NCBI GenBank assembly: GCA_026702615.1
Contig: JAPPBY010000016.1
Coordinates: 1-42,279, forward strand
Direction: 5' to 3'
Source of the DNA: Chloroflexota bacterium
GTDB lineage: Bacteria; Chloroflexota; Dehalococcoidia; Tepidiformales; Tepidiformaceae
DNA: 42,279 nt
Position numbers and translations under genes: made by a program. Shown here piece by piece: positions 1 to 7,993 of the stretch. Below the pieces are notes generated by a model that worked only from the letters and a program-made list of their open reading frames with translations, ran no database searches and had not been told where the DNA came from. The stretch's first letter is position 1. Each line of letters starts with the position of its first letter.

Positions 1-558
1 GATACCGCGCTTCTCGACCTCGCGCTCGAAGAGCTTGCGGATGACGAAGAGTCGGCGCTCGAAGTCGTCCTCGGTCTCGACCCAGGTGCCGCGCCCGATA
101 AAGACCTGGTGGACGGAGGGTTCGGCGAGGAGGGAGGTCTCGCCGAGCATGGAATTGTCGGTGGGAACCTCGCGCCACCCGAGGAGGTGCTGACCCTCGC
201 CCCGGACCAGCTCCGCGAGCAGGTTCATGGCGAGGCGGCGGGCGTCCTCATCGCCGTGGCAGAAGAGCATCCCGACGCCGTACTGGCCCCGCTGAGGGAG
301 CTGGATGCCGAGCTGGGCGCACTCGTGATGGAAGAACTCGTCGGGGGTCTGGATAAGGAGGCCGGCGCCGTCGCCAGTGTTGACCTCGGCGCCGCTGGCA
401 CCACGGTGGTTGAGGTTGGCGAGCGCCTCGATCGCCTTCTCGACGATGGTGTGGGAGCGCTGTCCCTTGAGATGCACGAGGAAGCCGACGCCGCACGAGT
501 CGTGCTCGAGGCGGGGATCGTAGAGTCCCTGCTTCGGGGGCCGGGTATGCGCGGGCAT
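1..558 (-). CDS. gltB: Glutamate synthase (GOGAT) large subunit, N-terminal part
   Basis: This is the first 186 residues of the large subunit of glutamate synthase, which makes glutamate from glutamine and 2-oxoglutarate; the gene runs off the left edge. The visible part is the class II glutamine amidotransferase domain. Cys22 in the motif HDSCGVGF is the expected N-terminal nucleophile after removal of a short propeptide, and NLNHRGASGAEVNTGDGAG (about residues 50-70) is the typical GltB loop. The ATG follows GGAGG with a 7-nt gap. The gene reads leftward, divergent from the aminotransferase gene. The family assignment is firm; the ferredoxin or NADPH dependence cannot be told from this fragment. 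Confidence 0.95.
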   Translation of the reverse strand, partial: MPAHTRPPKQGLYDPRLEHDSCGVGFLVHLKGQRSHTIVEKAIEALANLNHRGASGAEVNTGDGAGLLIQTPDEFFHHECAQLGIQLPQRGQYGVGMLFCHGDEDARRLAMNLLAELVRGEGQHLLGWREVPTDNSMLGETSLLAEPSVHQVFIGRGTWVETEDDFERRLFVIRKLFEREVEKRGI

Positions 559-689
559 CAGGCAGCCTCCCTCGTTCGCTTCGCCCGGTGTGGAACCGCT
601 CGAAAGGGCGGCCCGTGCGCGGGGTAATACCTTCCCGCGCCTCGCCTCGCGAGGCTCACGCCTCCCAACGCACACACAGGTGAACGATA

Positions 690-695
690 AGTATA
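690..695 (-). promoter_or_regulatory. Possible -10 element for gltB; 559-807 otherwise non-coding
   Basis: The 249-nt gap between the divergent gltB and aminotransferase genes has a TATACT hexamer on the minus strand that could start a leader of roughly 125 nt for gltB. No good -35 box stands 17 nt upstream. The leader contains the palindrome GCCTCGCGAGGC near 644-655 but no terminator or recognisable riboswitch. No coding gene is visible in the gap. Confidence 0.3.
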
Positions 696-795
696 GCCAG
701 ATCAAGCAGCGGAGATCGCCCCCGGCCGTTACACGCGTGTTAACGGAGCGTCCCCGGAGGGTGCGCTCCTGCTCGCCTCTGAGAGGCGCCGCCGC

Positions 796-801
796 CATAC
801 T
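796..801 (+). promoter_or_regulatory. -10 hexamer, probable leaderless start
   Basis: CATACT lies exactly 6 nt before the aminotransferase ATG, which would place transcription start at or next to the A of ATG. No convincing -35 box is visible. It is supported mainly by the same spacing at yifB, prfA, parD and the transposase gene. Confidence 0.4.
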
Positions 802-807
802 GAGGCC

Positions 808-2046
808 ATGCCCGAATCCCCCTTCTGGACCCAGGACTCCCTCGAAGACCTCGTGAGCGCGCGCTCGAAGATCATGGGCGCCGGCGTGTGGGCCGCGGCC
901 CGGCCCGACGACCGTCCCGTCATCTCGTTCGCGGGCGGTCTGCCGGACGTTCCCTCGCTACCCGATGAAGAGTTGCTACGCGCCACGCGCGCGGTGCTCG
1001 ACACCGAGCGTCGCGAGGCGCTGCAGTATGGGGGCACCTTCGGCCCGCAGCCGCTGCGCGAAGCGATTGCCGAGCGTTCCTCCGGCATCGAGGGCATCCC
1101 CCTGACGGCCGAGCACGTGACCGTGACGTCGGGGGCCGCGCACGGCATTGGCATCGCCTGCGAGGCGCTGATCGACCCGGGCGACACGGTGCTCGTCGAG
1201 AGCCCGACCTTCCCCGGCAGTCTGCGCACCTTCGTTTCGTTCGGCGCGCAGATCGAGGCCCTGCCGATGGACGACGAAGGGTTGCTTGTCGACCCCGCCG
1301 AGGAGGCACTGAAGCGCCTGGCGGACGAGGGGCGGCGGGTGAAGCTCCTCTACCTGATCCCCACGCACCAGAATCCGGTCGGTTCGACCCTCCCGCTGGC
1401 GCGTCGCGACCAGCTGCTCGAGCTGGCGCGCGACCACCGCGTGTTGCTCATGGAGGACGACGCCTACGGCGAGCTCTGGTTCGGCGACGAGCCTCCGCCT
1501 CCCTCGCTCTTCTCGCTCTCAGGCGGCGAACTGGCGATCAAGGTGGCGAGCTTCTCGAAGATCATCGCGACGGGGCTGCGGCTGGGGTGGAACCTGGCGC
1601 CGCCCACGCTCATCACGCGCATGGCCGCGCTCCGCTACGACATGGGGTCGAGCCCCTACCTGGGGCGCACGGTGGCGGAGATGATCCGCAACGGCGACCT
1701 CGACCGGCACGTGGAGCGGCTGCGCGCCATCTACCGGCGCAAGCTCGACCGCCTTTGCGAAGCGATCGACGAACACTGCGGCGACTACGTGACCTACCAG
1801 CGACCGGGCGGGGGCTTCTTCGTCTGGCTGGGGCTTCACCAGGGGCTTTCGGCCATCGAGGTGCAACGGGTGGCGAACGAGAAGGGCGTCCTGATTGGCG
1901 CGGGACCGCATTTCTTCGCCGACGGCAATGCCACGCAGCACCTGCGGCTCGCGTTCAGCTACACGCCCGTCGAGGAGATCGAGGAGGGCGTCCACCGGCT
2001 GGGCGAGGCGCTGCGCGAGGTAGCGGCCAGCTCCGCGGTCAAGTAG
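808..2046 (+). CDS. PLP-dependent aminotransferase, class I/II (LysN/MocR-like fold)
   Basis: The 412-residue product is a fold type I aminotransferase of the 2-aminoadipate/aromatic transaminase group. Lys251 in KVASFSKIIATGLRLGW is the Schiff-base lysine, with the phosphate-binding arginine a few residues later. YLIPTHQNPVGSTL (about 190-203) and MEDDAYGELW (about 215-224) are the cofactor-binding Asn and Asp/Tyr motifs. There is no N-terminal GntR domain, so it is an enzyme rather than a MocR regulator. Substrate cannot be fixed; 2-aminoadipate, branched-chain or aromatic amino acids are all possible, and the adjacent ilvD makes a branched-chain role plausible but unproven. The ATG has no Shine-Dalgarno and stands 6 nt after a CATACT hexamer, so the transcript may be leaderless. 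Confidence 0.9.
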   Translation: MPESPFWTQDSLEDLVSARSKIMGAGVWAAARPDDRPVISFAGGLPDVPSLPDEELLRATRAVLDTERREALQYGGTFGPQPLREAIAERSSGIEGIPLTAEHVTVTSGAAHGIGIACEALIDPGDTVLVESPTFPGSLRTFVSFGAQIEALPMDDEGLLVDPAEEALKRLADEGRRVKLLYLIPTHQNPVGSTLPLARRDQLLELARDHRVLLMEDDAYGELWFGDEPPPPSLFSLSGGELAIKVASFSKIIATGLRLGWNLAPPTLITRMAALRYDMGSSPYLGRTVAEMIRNGDLDRHVERLRAIYRRKLDRLCEAIDEHCGDYVTYQRPGGGFFVWLGLHQGLSAIEVQRVANEKGVLIGAGPHFFADGNATQHLRLAFSYTPVEEIEEGVHRLGEALREVAASSAVK

Positions 2047-2130
2047 CCCCCCTCCCTGCGCGGTTCTGGCTCGGGACACGGGCAGCGCGTAGGCTCGATT
2101 TCCCAGATTTCGACCCACCTGGAGTACCCC

Positions 2131-3804
2131 ATGTCGCTTGATCCACGCCACCGCAGCCGCACGCTCGTCGACGGACCGGACCGGGCGCCAGCACGGGCGA
2201 TGCTGAAGTCCGTCGGCTACGACTCGGAGTCGCTGAAGCGTCCGCTCGTGATGGTCGCGCACAGCTGGATCGGGACGATGCCGTGCAACTACAACCAGCG
2301 GGAGCTGGCGGCGGAGGTCATGCGGGGCATCCGCGAGGCGGGCGGCACTCCCATGGAGATCAACACCGTCTCCATCAGCGACGGCATCGCGATGGGCACG
2401 GAAGGGATGAAGGCGTCGCTGATCAGCCGCGAGGTTGTGGCGGACAGCATCGAGCTGTGCGGGCGGGGCTACCTGTTCGACGCGGCCGTCGTCATCGTCG
2501 GCTGCGACAAGACGATCCCGGGCGGCGTGATGGGGCTCTCGCGGCTGGGAGTCCCGGGGCTCGTGCTCTACAGCGGATCGATCGCGCCGGGGAACTACGA
2601 GGGCCGCGACGTGACCATCCAGGACGTGTTCGAAGCCGTCGGGAGCCACGCGGCGGGCGGCATGACGGACGCGGAGCTGACAGCGCTCGAGGACGTCGCC
2701 TGCCCAGGCGCCGGAGCCTGCGGCGCGCAGTACACCGCTAACACCATGGCGACCGCGATCGAGTTCCTCGGCATCTCGCCGATGGGGAGCGGCTCGGCGG
2801 GAGCGACCGACCCGCGCAAGAACAGCGCCGGTTACGAAGCCGGGCAGCTCGTGATGGACGTGCTCGCCCGGGGCCAGCTGCCGGAAGACGTGATGACGCG
2901 CAAGGCGTTCGAGAACGCCATCGCCTGCGTGGCCTCGACGGGAGGCTCGACGAACGCGGTTCTGCACTTGCTGGCGATGGCGCGGGAGGTAGGGGTCTCG
3001 CTCGACATCGACGACTTCGACGACATCAGTGAGCGCACGCCGATCATCGGGGACCTGCGGCCGGGAGGTCGTTATGTCGCCCTGGATATGGACCGGGCGG
3101 GAGGCACGCGTCTGCTCGCGCAGCGCCTGCTGGAGGGGGAGAAGGTCCACGGCGACCAGCCCACGGTGACGGGCCGAACGCTCGAGGAAGAGGCGGCGGA
3201 CGCACAGGAAGCGCCGGGCCAGGACGTGATCGTGTCGCTGGACGAGCCCCTGAAAGAGACAGGCGGGCTCGTCATCCTGAAGGGAAACCTTGCGCCCGAG
3301 GGGTGCGTCATCAAGGTCGCGGGGCAAGAGATCATGCAGCACCGCGGGCCGGCCCGCGTGTTCAACCGGGAAGAGGATGCCTTTGCGGCCGTGTCGGAGC
3401 GGCGCATCTCGCCGGGCGACGTGGTCGTGATCCGCTACGAGGGGCCGAGGGGCGGCCCCGGCATGCGCGAGATGCTGGGCGTGACGGCCGCGCTCGTGGG
3501 CGAGGGGCTGGGCGACTCAGTGGCGCTACTCACGGACGGTCGCTTCAGCGGCGCGACGCACGGCCTGATGGCCGGGCATGTCGCGCCGGAGGCGGCGGCG
3601 GGCGGCCCCATCGCGGCGATCGAGGAGGGCGACATCGTCTCCTTCGACATCGACGCGCGGCGGCTGGACGTAGAGCTCGACGAGGCGGAGCTGGAGCGTC
3701 GCCTGGCGGCCTGGACGCCGCCGGCGCCGCGCTACGAGCGGGGCGTGTTCGCCAAGTACGCGAACGGCGTCTCGAGCGCCTCGCAGGGCGCTGTCACGAG
3801 CTAA
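2131..3804 (+). CDS. ilvD: Dihydroxy-acid dehydratase
   Basis: IlvD dehydrates 2,3-dihydroxy-isovalerate and 2,3-dihydroxy-3-methylvalerate to the 2-keto acids of valine and isoleucine synthesis. The 557-residue length is typical. The iron-sulfur ligands are visible as Cys52 (TMPCNYNQ), Cys125 (GCDKTIPG) and Cys197 (CPGAGACG), and the C-terminal GRFSGATHG motif is present. The ATG has GGAG about 8 nt upstream, and TAGGCT near 2091 is a candidate -10. It follows the aminotransferase gene by 84 nt on the same strand. The stop codon overlaps the stop of the small convergent gene on the other strand. No T-box or leader peptide is seen upstream. Confidence 0.97.
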   Translation: MSLDPRHRSRTLVDGPDRAPARAMLKSVGYDSESLKRPLVMVAHSWIGTMPCNYNQRELAAEVMRGIREAGGTPMEINTVSISDGIAMGTEGMKASLISREVVADSIELCGRGYLFDAAVVIVGCDKTIPGGVMGLSRLGVPGLVLYSGSIAPGNYEGRDVTIQDVFEAVGSHAAGGMTDAELTALEDVACPGAGACGAQYTANTMATAIEFLGISPMGSGSAGATDPRKNSAGYEAGQLVMDVLARGQLPEDVMTRKAFENAIACVASTGGSTNAVLHLLAMAREVGVSLDIDDFDDISERTPIIGDLRPGGRYVALDMDRAGGTRLLAQRLLEGEKVHGDQPTVTGRTLEEEAADAQEAPGQDVIVSLDEPLKETGGLVILKGNLAPEGCVIKVAGQEIMQHRGPARVFNREEDAFAAVSERRISPGDVVVIRYEGPRGGPGMREMLGVTAALVGEGLGDSVALLTDGRFSGATHGLMAGHVAPEAAAGGPIAAIEEGDIVSFDIDARRLDVELDEAELERRLAAWTPPAPRYERGVFAKYANGVSSASQGAVTS

Positions 3805-3971
3805 CGGCGGCGGCGCGGCCGGCCCTGGGGAGGGCGGTAGCGGGGGGTGCCAGTGGTGAAGAACAAGCGGGCCATGACGTCCTGCCGGCGCCGCCAGGGG
3901 CGGGCGACGCTCTCGAAGACACCGTCGACAAAGTGAAGGAGGGCGACCGTGGCTTCCAGCAGGGCCTTCAC
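3801..3971 (-). CDS. Small basic protein, member B of a local three-gene family
   Basis: This 56-codon frame starts with GTG, or with an in-frame TTG two codons earlier. It is homologous to the 53-codon gene just upstream: over the first 24 residues both share the pattern K-x-L-L-x-x-x-V-x-x-L-x-F-x-D-x-x-x-E-S-V-x-R-P, with 12 identities. The first 22 residues form a hydrophobic or amphipathic segment and the tail is rich in proline and arginine ([12 protein letters not shown]). It begins 41 nt after the stop of member A, so the two probably share a transcript. The ribosome site is weak (GGGAAG). No known family is recognised; a small membrane-associated or nucleic-acid-binding peptide is possible. 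Paralogy with its neighbours is the main evidence that it is real. Confidence 0.5.
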   Translation of the reverse strand: MKALLEATVALLHFVDGVFESVARPWRRRQDVMARLFFTTGTPRYRPPQGRPRRRR

Positions 3972-4012
3972 GAGCAACTTCCCGGCCTGTGTCCGGCCAA
4001 ACTGAGCCCGAG

Positions 4013-4174
4013 CTAGCGCCGGGGCGGGCGACGGTTGGGGTCGGGGCTCGACCCTTCGGTGACTTCCATGCGATTGATGACGCGGCGGCGCATCTGCTCG
4101 GGACGGACGACGCTCTCGACGATGCTGTCGATGAATGCGAGCACTGTTACAAAGGGCTTCAGGAGCGTTTTCAT
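4013..4174 (-). CDS. Small basic protein, member A of a local three-gene family
   Basis: This 53-residue protein starts with ATG behind GGAGG at a 9-nt gap. Residues 2-22 (beginning MKTLLKPFVTVLAFIDS) are hydrophobic with an ESVVRP end, then comes a charged stretch (EQMRRRVINRME), and the tail is SPDPNRRPPRR. The N-terminus matches member B and the PxRRPP(R/K)R tail matches member C, which links the three. It lies downstream of tRNA-Asp on the same strand, with a hairpin between them. The function is unknown and no signal peptidase or lipobox site is seen. The strong ribosome site and paralogous neighbours support expression. Confidence 0.55.
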   Translation of the reverse strand: MKTLLKPFVTVLAFIDSIVESVVRPEQMRRRVINRMEVTEGSSPDPNRRPPRR

Positions 4175-4216
4175 GGCTGCCGGCCTCCAGGAAGATCCAG
4201 CGTAGCAGCAATGCCA

Positions 4217-4242
4217 AGGCCCCTGCCGTCTGGCAGGGGCCT
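4217..4242 (-). terminator. 11-bp perfect hairpin after tRNA-Asp
   Basis: AGGCCCCTGCC pairs with GGCAGGGGCCT across a 4-nt loop. It stands 15 nt past the tRNA-Asp 3' end and before small gene A, so it probably ends the tRNA transcript. The T-tract after it is poor in either direction, so strict Rho-independent activity is uncertain. Confidence 0.5.
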
Positions 4243-4256
4243 CACTAGGACTTTTC

Positions 4257-4333
4257 TGGCGACCCCGATCGGATTTGAACCGACGATCTCCACCTTGACA
4301 GGGTGGCGTGTTAGGCCGCTACACCACGGGGCC
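4257..4333 (-). tRNA. tRNA-Asp (anticodon GTC)
   Basis: A full cloverleaf can be folded on the minus strand. The acceptor is GGCCCCG with CGGGGTC (one G-U pair), the anticodon stem CCACC/GGTGG encloses the loop CTGTCAA (anticodon GTC), and the T arm contains GGTTCAAATCC. The discriminator is G, as in bacterial tRNA-Asp, and CCA is encoded. Confidence 0.95.
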
Positions 4334-4481
4334 GCGGCGCGTCTGATCGTAGCGGCTCGCCGCGGCCCAGCCAACCTGTCGGGAACTTTCTGCTTCGCGC
4401 GTCGGTGCGTCTCACCGGGCAGCCGGCACGGCGTATGCTGGTCGGGCAGGAGTTTGAGGGAGTGCCTTCGAAGGGGTCAAG

Positions 4482-4637
4482 ATGAGAAATAACCCACTTG
4501 TGAAGGCCATTCTGGCCCTGCTCCACCTCGCCGACAGCGCAGTTACCAGCGAGGCCGCTGCCAGCAACGTAAGGGGCCGCATCGACGCCCCGAAGGGCAT
4601 CCCGCACGACCCTGGACGCCGGCCACCGAAGCGGTAA
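4482..4637 (+). CDS. Small protein, member C of a local three-gene family
   Basis: This 51-residue protein starts at an ATG preceded by AGGGG at a 5-nt gap. Its N-terminus PLVKAILALLHLADSAVTSE resembles member B (LVKALL...ALLHFVD, including the same GTG AAG GCC codons), and its tail DPGRRPPKR resembles member A (DPNRRPPRR). It is on the opposite strand from A and B, with tRNA-Asp between. The middle is more polar than in A and B. TATGCT near 4433 could be a -10. The function is unknown; its reality rests on the ribosome site and the shared ends with A and B. Confidence 0.5.
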   Translation: MRNNPLVKAILALLHLADSAVTSEAAASNVRGRIDAPKGIPHDPGRRPPKR

Positions 4638-4663
4638 ACGCCCGCTGCTAGCCGGCTTAGGAC

Positions 4664-4969
4664 CTAAGCCAGGAGCGGCTTGCCATCCTTGATGATCGAC
4701 CAGCCGCCGCTGTCGCGTTCGAGGTCGTACAGGACCACATGGCAGTTGCCACAGATGGGCCCCGTCACCTCACGCTCGCCATTCGAGACGGTGTGCTCGT
4801 CGCACACGCCGCCATAGCGCTCGACGCCGTCGAGGTTGCAGAAGACGCACGTCAGGTGGGGCGTGTTCTCCTTCGGGCAGTCGGGGCAGGTCGATCCGGC
4901 GGAAAAGTCGCAACCCCCGGGGCCGCACGGGTACTTCTCCAGGCTCTCAAGCACGATGTTACTGGCCAT
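4664..4969 (-). CDS. Cysteine-rich zinc-ribbon-like protein, unknown function
   Basis: The 101-residue product has nine cysteines, several as CxxC knuckles: Cys28-Cys31, Cys41-Cys44 and Cys73-Cys76, plus Cys15, Cys20 and Cys56. This suggests one or two structural zinc sites or an iron-sulfur site. No known family is recognised. The ATG behind GGGAGGG was chosen; the longer frame that starts at 5050 runs back into thuA and is not credible. It follows the ThuA-like gene by 17 nt on the same strand, so the two are probably one operon. There is no signal peptide or membrane segment, so it should be cytoplasmic. Confidence 0.75.
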   Translation of the reverse strand: MASNIVLESLEKYPCGPGGCDFSAGSTCPDCPKENTPHLTCVFCNLDGVERYGGVCDEHTVSNGEREVTGPICGNCHVVLYDLERDSGGWSIIKDGKPLLA

Positions 4970-4986
4970 GGTTTCGCTTCCCTCCC

Positions 4987-5820
4987 CTAGGAGACCGCGG
5001 CGGCGTTGCGCGCGCGTGCCCACTCGTGGGCCTCGTCGGAGGCAACCCACTTGATGGCGTTGGCGAGCAGCCGGCGGTAGTTCGGGTTGTTATAGGAGGT
5101 GGGCACGTCGCCCGCCTGCACGTAAACGATGGGGCTGTTGCGGTAGTTCTTCGCCCAGACCACCAGGTTCGGGGTCGGCGGGTGGGTCCAGTCGCCGCGC
5201 TCGTACATGCGGCCGTTGTTCACGACGAGGGAGGGCGAGAAGAAGTTCCTGTACGTGAAGTCGAAGTCGCTGCGGACGAGCGGCACGAGGCTGTCTTCGT
5301 GGTAGGGGGCGAGGTAAATCTCGTCCTGCAGCTCGAAGGAGAGGTCGACGCCCTCCACGACGGGGTGGTCCGCCTCTTCCTCGACCACCATGCAGGTGTG
5401 GTTCGCGGCGAGCAGGTAGCCCGAGTCGGGGTAGTCGACACCGCGCAGGCTGCCGGGGTTGTAGAAGAAGCGGCCACCGATGATCTCGGCGTACTCCTCC
5501 CAGCCGGGCCAGGAGCAGATGTTGTGATGGATCATCACGAGGCCCTTGCCCTCTTCGGTAAGGCGCATGTAGCCGTCCTTCAGCGCCTCTGGGGGATCGG
5601 GCGGGCCGCCAACGCCGAAGACTCCCGGCATCGAGTAATCGACGATGCAGTCGTAGTCACGGGAGTTCTCGGGCTGGAAGAAGAGCTGGGCGGCCGGCTG
5701 CTCGACGTGGGTCCAGGCCGAGATCTCGCCCTCCTGCTGGAAGGCGTCGAACATCTGGAAGAAGGGTTCGCGCTGGAAGGGGTGGCCCTTCGAGGCAAGC
5801 AGGACATTGGGGGCGCTCAT
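4987..5820 (-). CDS. ThuA-like domain protein (trehalose utilisation family fold)
   Basis: The 277-residue product has a ThuA/glutamine-amidotransferase-like fold. Supporting stretches are the N-terminal VLLASKGHPFQREPFFQMF, the central KGLVMIHHNICSWPGW with its His pair, and FYNPGSLRGVDYPDSGY. Near the C-terminus are VVWAKNYRNSPIVYVQAGD and an AIKWVAS helix, common in this group. ThuA proteins are linked to sugar or sugar-acid catabolism, but their chemistry is poorly known, so no reaction is assigned. The ATG follows GGAGGAG at a good gap. A TAGAAT -10 lies about 36 nt upstream. It leads a two-gene unit with the Cys-rich protein gene. Confidence 0.8.
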   Translation of the reverse strand: MSAPNVLLASKGHPFQREPFFQMFDAFQQEGEISAWTHVEQPAAQLFFQPENSRDYDCIVDYSMPGVFGVGGPPDPPEALKDGYMRLTEEGKGLVMIHHNICSWPGWEEYAEIIGGRFFYNPGSLRGVDYPDSGYLLAANHTCMVVEEEADHPVVEGVDLSFELQDEIYLAPYHEDSLVPLVRSDFDFTYRNFFSPSLVVNNGRMYERGDWTHPPTPNLVVWAKNYRNSPIVYVQAGDVPTSYNNPNYRRLLANAIKWVASDEAHEWARARNAAAVS

Positions 5821-5855
5821 GGCTATCTCCTCCGACTGACCTAAGAGTGGGCGGC

Positions 5856-5861
5856 ATTCTA
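5856..5861 (-). promoter_or_regulatory. -10 element for the thuA-like operon
   Basis: TAGAAT on the minus strand lies about 35 nt before the thuA-like ATG and leaves room for the GGAGGAG ribosome site. The -35 region is not clear. Confidence 0.4.
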
Positions 5862-5894
5862 CGAGGTTCGGAGGGCGAACCTCTACAGCCGCGA

Positions 5895-5904
5895 CCCCCC
5901 CCCC
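5895..5904. repeat. Homopolymeric tract of 10 cytosines
   Basis: Ten consecutive C (G on the other strand) lie in the gap between the divergent thuA-like and yifB genes. Such tracts are prone to slippage in vivo and to length errors in sequencing. It lies outside both likely core promoters. Confidence 0.9.
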
Positions 5905-5957
5905 GCTTCTCTGTTGCAAGGGACGACAGCGGCGTCGGAATTCGCAACCTTTTAAAG

Positions 5958-5986
5958 TTGCTACCTTTGCCATCGAACGTCAGACT
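5958..5986 (+). promoter_or_regulatory. yifB promoter, probably leaderless
   Basis: TTGCTA and CAGACT are spaced by 17 nt, and the -10 ends 6 nt before the yifB ATG. Transcription would start at or next to the ATG, and no Shine-Dalgarno precedes it. Confidence 0.5.
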
Positions 5987-5992
5987 GCGCCA

Positions 5993-7516
5993 ATGCTTGC
6001 ACGGGTACAGTCGAGCGCGGTCGTCGGCCTGGATGGGGTCATGGTCGATGTCGAGGTCGACATTTCGCGCGCCCAGAATCCGACCACGGCGATCGTGGGG
6101 CTTCCCGACGCGGCCGTACAGGAATCGAAGGAGCGGGTGCGGGCGGCGATCCGCAACAGCGCGCTCACGTGGCCGTTCAACAGCCGCATCGTCGTGAACC
6201 TGGCGCCCGCCGACCTGCGCAAGGAGGGCCCGGCCTACGACCTGCCCATCGCCGCCGGCGTGATGGTGGCGAGCGGGCAGGTGGAGGCGGAGCTCGCGGA
6301 CGCGGTGTTCGTGGGGGAACTGGCGCTCGACGGGGAGGTGCGAGCGGTGCGCGGAGCGCTGCCGATGGTGGCGGTCGCGCACGACCGGGGGGCGCGGCGG
6401 GCCTTCGTGCCCGTGCCGAACGCGCCCGAGGCGGCGCTTGTCGAGGGGCTCGAGGTGTTGCCGGTGGAGTCGCTGACGCAGCTCGCAGCGCACCTGCTCG
6501 GGAAGGCGCCGATCGCGCCGTATTCGCCGCCGGACAACACGGAGGGCGAGGAGCCGGTCGGTCCGGACCTTGCCGATGTCATCGGGCAGGAGCACGCGAA
6601 GCGAGCGCTGGCGATGGCGGCTGCAGGCGGTCACAACCTCCTGATGCGCGGTCCGCCGGGGAGCGGCAAGACGCTGCTGGCGCGGGCGATCCCCTCGATC
6701 CTGCCGCCAATGACGAACGACGAGGCGCTGGAGGTCACGCGCATCTACAGCGTGGCGGGGCTACTGCCGTCGGGGACAGGGCTCTTGCGCCAGCGGCCGT
6801 TTCGCGCGCCCCACCACACCATCTCGCACGCGGGACTGGTGGGTGGCGGCTCGGTGCCGCGTCCGGGCGAGATCACGCTGAGCCACCACGGTGTGCTCTT
6901 CCTCGACGAGCTGCCGGAGTTCGGCACGCAGGTGCTGGAGGTGCTGCGCCAGCCGCTGGAAGACCGCATCGTCACGATCAGCCGGGCGCGGCAGTCCGCG
7001 ACGTTCCCGGCGAGCTTCGCGCTGGTGGCGGCGCAGAATCCGTGTCCCTGCGGCTACCTCGGCGACCCGATACGGGAGTGTCGCTGCCCGGCGAACGCGG
7101 CCGCGCGCTACCAGCGGCGCGTCTCCGGGCCGGTGCTGGACCGCATCGACATCTTCATCGACGTGCCCCGCGTCGACTACGAGAAGCTGGCGGCGGGCAC
7201 GCGGGGGGAGCCGTCATCGGTGGTGGCGGAGCGAGTGCGGGCGGTGCGCGCGATCCAGCAGGAGCGGTTCGCCGGGACGGGCACGCGACTGAATGCGGAG
7301 ATGGGACCGACGGAGGTGCGGGAGCACGCCCAGTGGAAGCTGGACGAGCAGGCGCAGCGCATCCTGAGCCAGGCGACGGCGCAGATGGCGCTCTCGGCCC
7401 GGGCCTTCCACCGCGTCCTCAAGGTCGCGCGCACGGTTGCGGACTTCGAGGCCAGCGACGCAATCGGCACCACGCACGTGGCGGAGGCGCTGCAGTACCG
7501 GGAGCGGGCGGAGTAG
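5993..7516 (+). CDS. YifB/ComM-type Mg-chelatase-like AAA+ ATPase
   Basis: The 507-residue product matches the YifB/ComM family. An N-terminal Lon-protease-like fold domain (about 1-165, with AIVGLPDAAVQESKERVRAA) is followed by an Mg-chelatase-type AAA+ domain: Walker A GPPGSGKT at 220-227, Walker B LFLDELPEF near 303, and AQNPCPCGY with the CRC of a small Cys cluster. A C-terminal winged-helix-like segment ends it. ComM is a hexameric helicase that promotes branch migration in natural transformation; the role in this organism is inferred. The ATG has no ribosome site and sits 6 nt after a -10, so a leaderless mRNA is likely. Length is normal for the family. Confidence 0.93.
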   Translation: MLARVQSSAVVGLDGVMVDVEVDISRAQNPTTAIVGLPDAAVQESKERVRAAIRNSALTWPFNSRIVVNLAPADLRKEGPAYDLPIAAGVMVASGQVEAELADAVFVGELALDGEVRAVRGALPMVAVAHDRGARRAFVPVPNAPEAALVEGLEVLPVESLTQLAAHLLGKAPIAPYSPPDNTEGEEPVGPDLADVIGQEHAKRALAMAAAGGHNLLMRGPPGSGKTLLARAIPSILPPMTNDEALEVTRIYSVAGLLPSGTGLLRQRPFRAPHHTISHAGLVGGGSVPRPGEITLSHHGVLFLDELPEFGTQVLEVLRQPLEDRIVTISRARQSATFPASFALVAAQNPCPCGYLGDPIRECRCPANAAARYQRRVSGPVLDRIDIFIDVPRVDYEKLAAGTRGEPSSVVAERVRAVRAIQQERFAGTGTRLNAEMGPTEVREHAQWKLDEQAQRILSQATAQMALSARAFHRVLKVARTVADFEASDAIGTTHVAEALQYRERAE

Positions 7517-7521
7517 GCAGG

Positions 7522-7746
7522 CTAGAGGCGTTCGAACTCGTCTCGCGAGAGTCCGGCCTGACGAAGGATGCTCCGCAATGTGCCGGTCTGCACTTCGCGA
7601 TGCCGGGGAACAATCACCCGCCTGTCGCCGACGACGGTCGTCTTGGCGAACTTCACATGACTGCCACGCTGGTCGACGGGAAAGAAGCCAGCGGCCATCA
7701 GCTTGCGGGCAACTCGCCTGTAGGTAAGTGGCCTAAGTGGCGGCAA
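7522..7746 (-). CDS. hicA: HicA-type mRNA interferase toxin
   Basis: The product has the double-stranded-RNA-binding-like HicA (YcfA) fold: a start PLTYRRVARKLMAAGF, the catalytic GSHVKF with the conserved histidine, VIVPRH, and the end TGTLRSILRQAGLSRDEF. HicA cleaves mRNA unless bound by HicB. I chose the TTG (residue 1 of a 74-residue protein) that overlaps the end of hicB by 14 nt and has GAGG 6 nt before it; an upstream in-frame ATG at 7791 would add 15 residues inside hicB. It is the second gene of hicBA. All key residues are present, so it looks active. Confidence 0.85.
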   Translation of the reverse strand: MPPLRPLTYRRVARKLMAAGFFPVDQRGSHVKFAKTTVVGDRRVIVPRHREVQTGTLRSILRQAGLSRDEFERL

Positions 7747-7972
7747 CCGAGACCTCAATCTCCGGAATATCGCCAGGAGATTTAGGTCCATCGGCCATGA
7801 AATAGAGTTCCAGGGCTTCTCGGAGATTCGCTATCGCTTCACCCTCCGACTCTCCCTGGCTTGCGATGTCGATCTCGATCGCTTGAGCGACAAACCACAC
7901 GCCTTCCCGATGCACGCTTGCTGTGAAGCGCGACGGTGGTTGTTCGCTGCCCTGAGTTGCCTTGCCTGCCAC
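7733..7972 (-). CDS. hicB: HicB-type antitoxin
   Basis: The 79-residue product has the partly degraded RNase H fold of HicB: FTASVHREGVWFVAQAIEIDIASQGESEGEAIANLREALELYF is the standard pattern. It has no C-terminal helix-turn-helix or ribbon-helix-helix domain, as in the short HicB subgroup. It starts with GTG behind GGGGAC and comes before the toxin gene, which its end overlaps. An inverted repeat at the -35 box upstream is a likely autoregulatory site. The IS1595-family transposon ends only 87 bp upstream of its start codon and leaves that operator intact. Confidence 0.85.
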   Translation of the reverse strand: MAGKATQGSEQPPSRFTASVHREGVWFVAQAIEIDIASQGESEGEAIANLREALELYFMADGPKSPGDIPEIEVSVAAT

Positions 7973-7993
7973 CAGAAGTCCCCGTCCGGACCC

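Noticed and set aside
1519-3342. 607-codon open frame on the minus strand
   Set aside because: It lies across the aminotransferase and ilvD genes in an antisense frame and has no motif.
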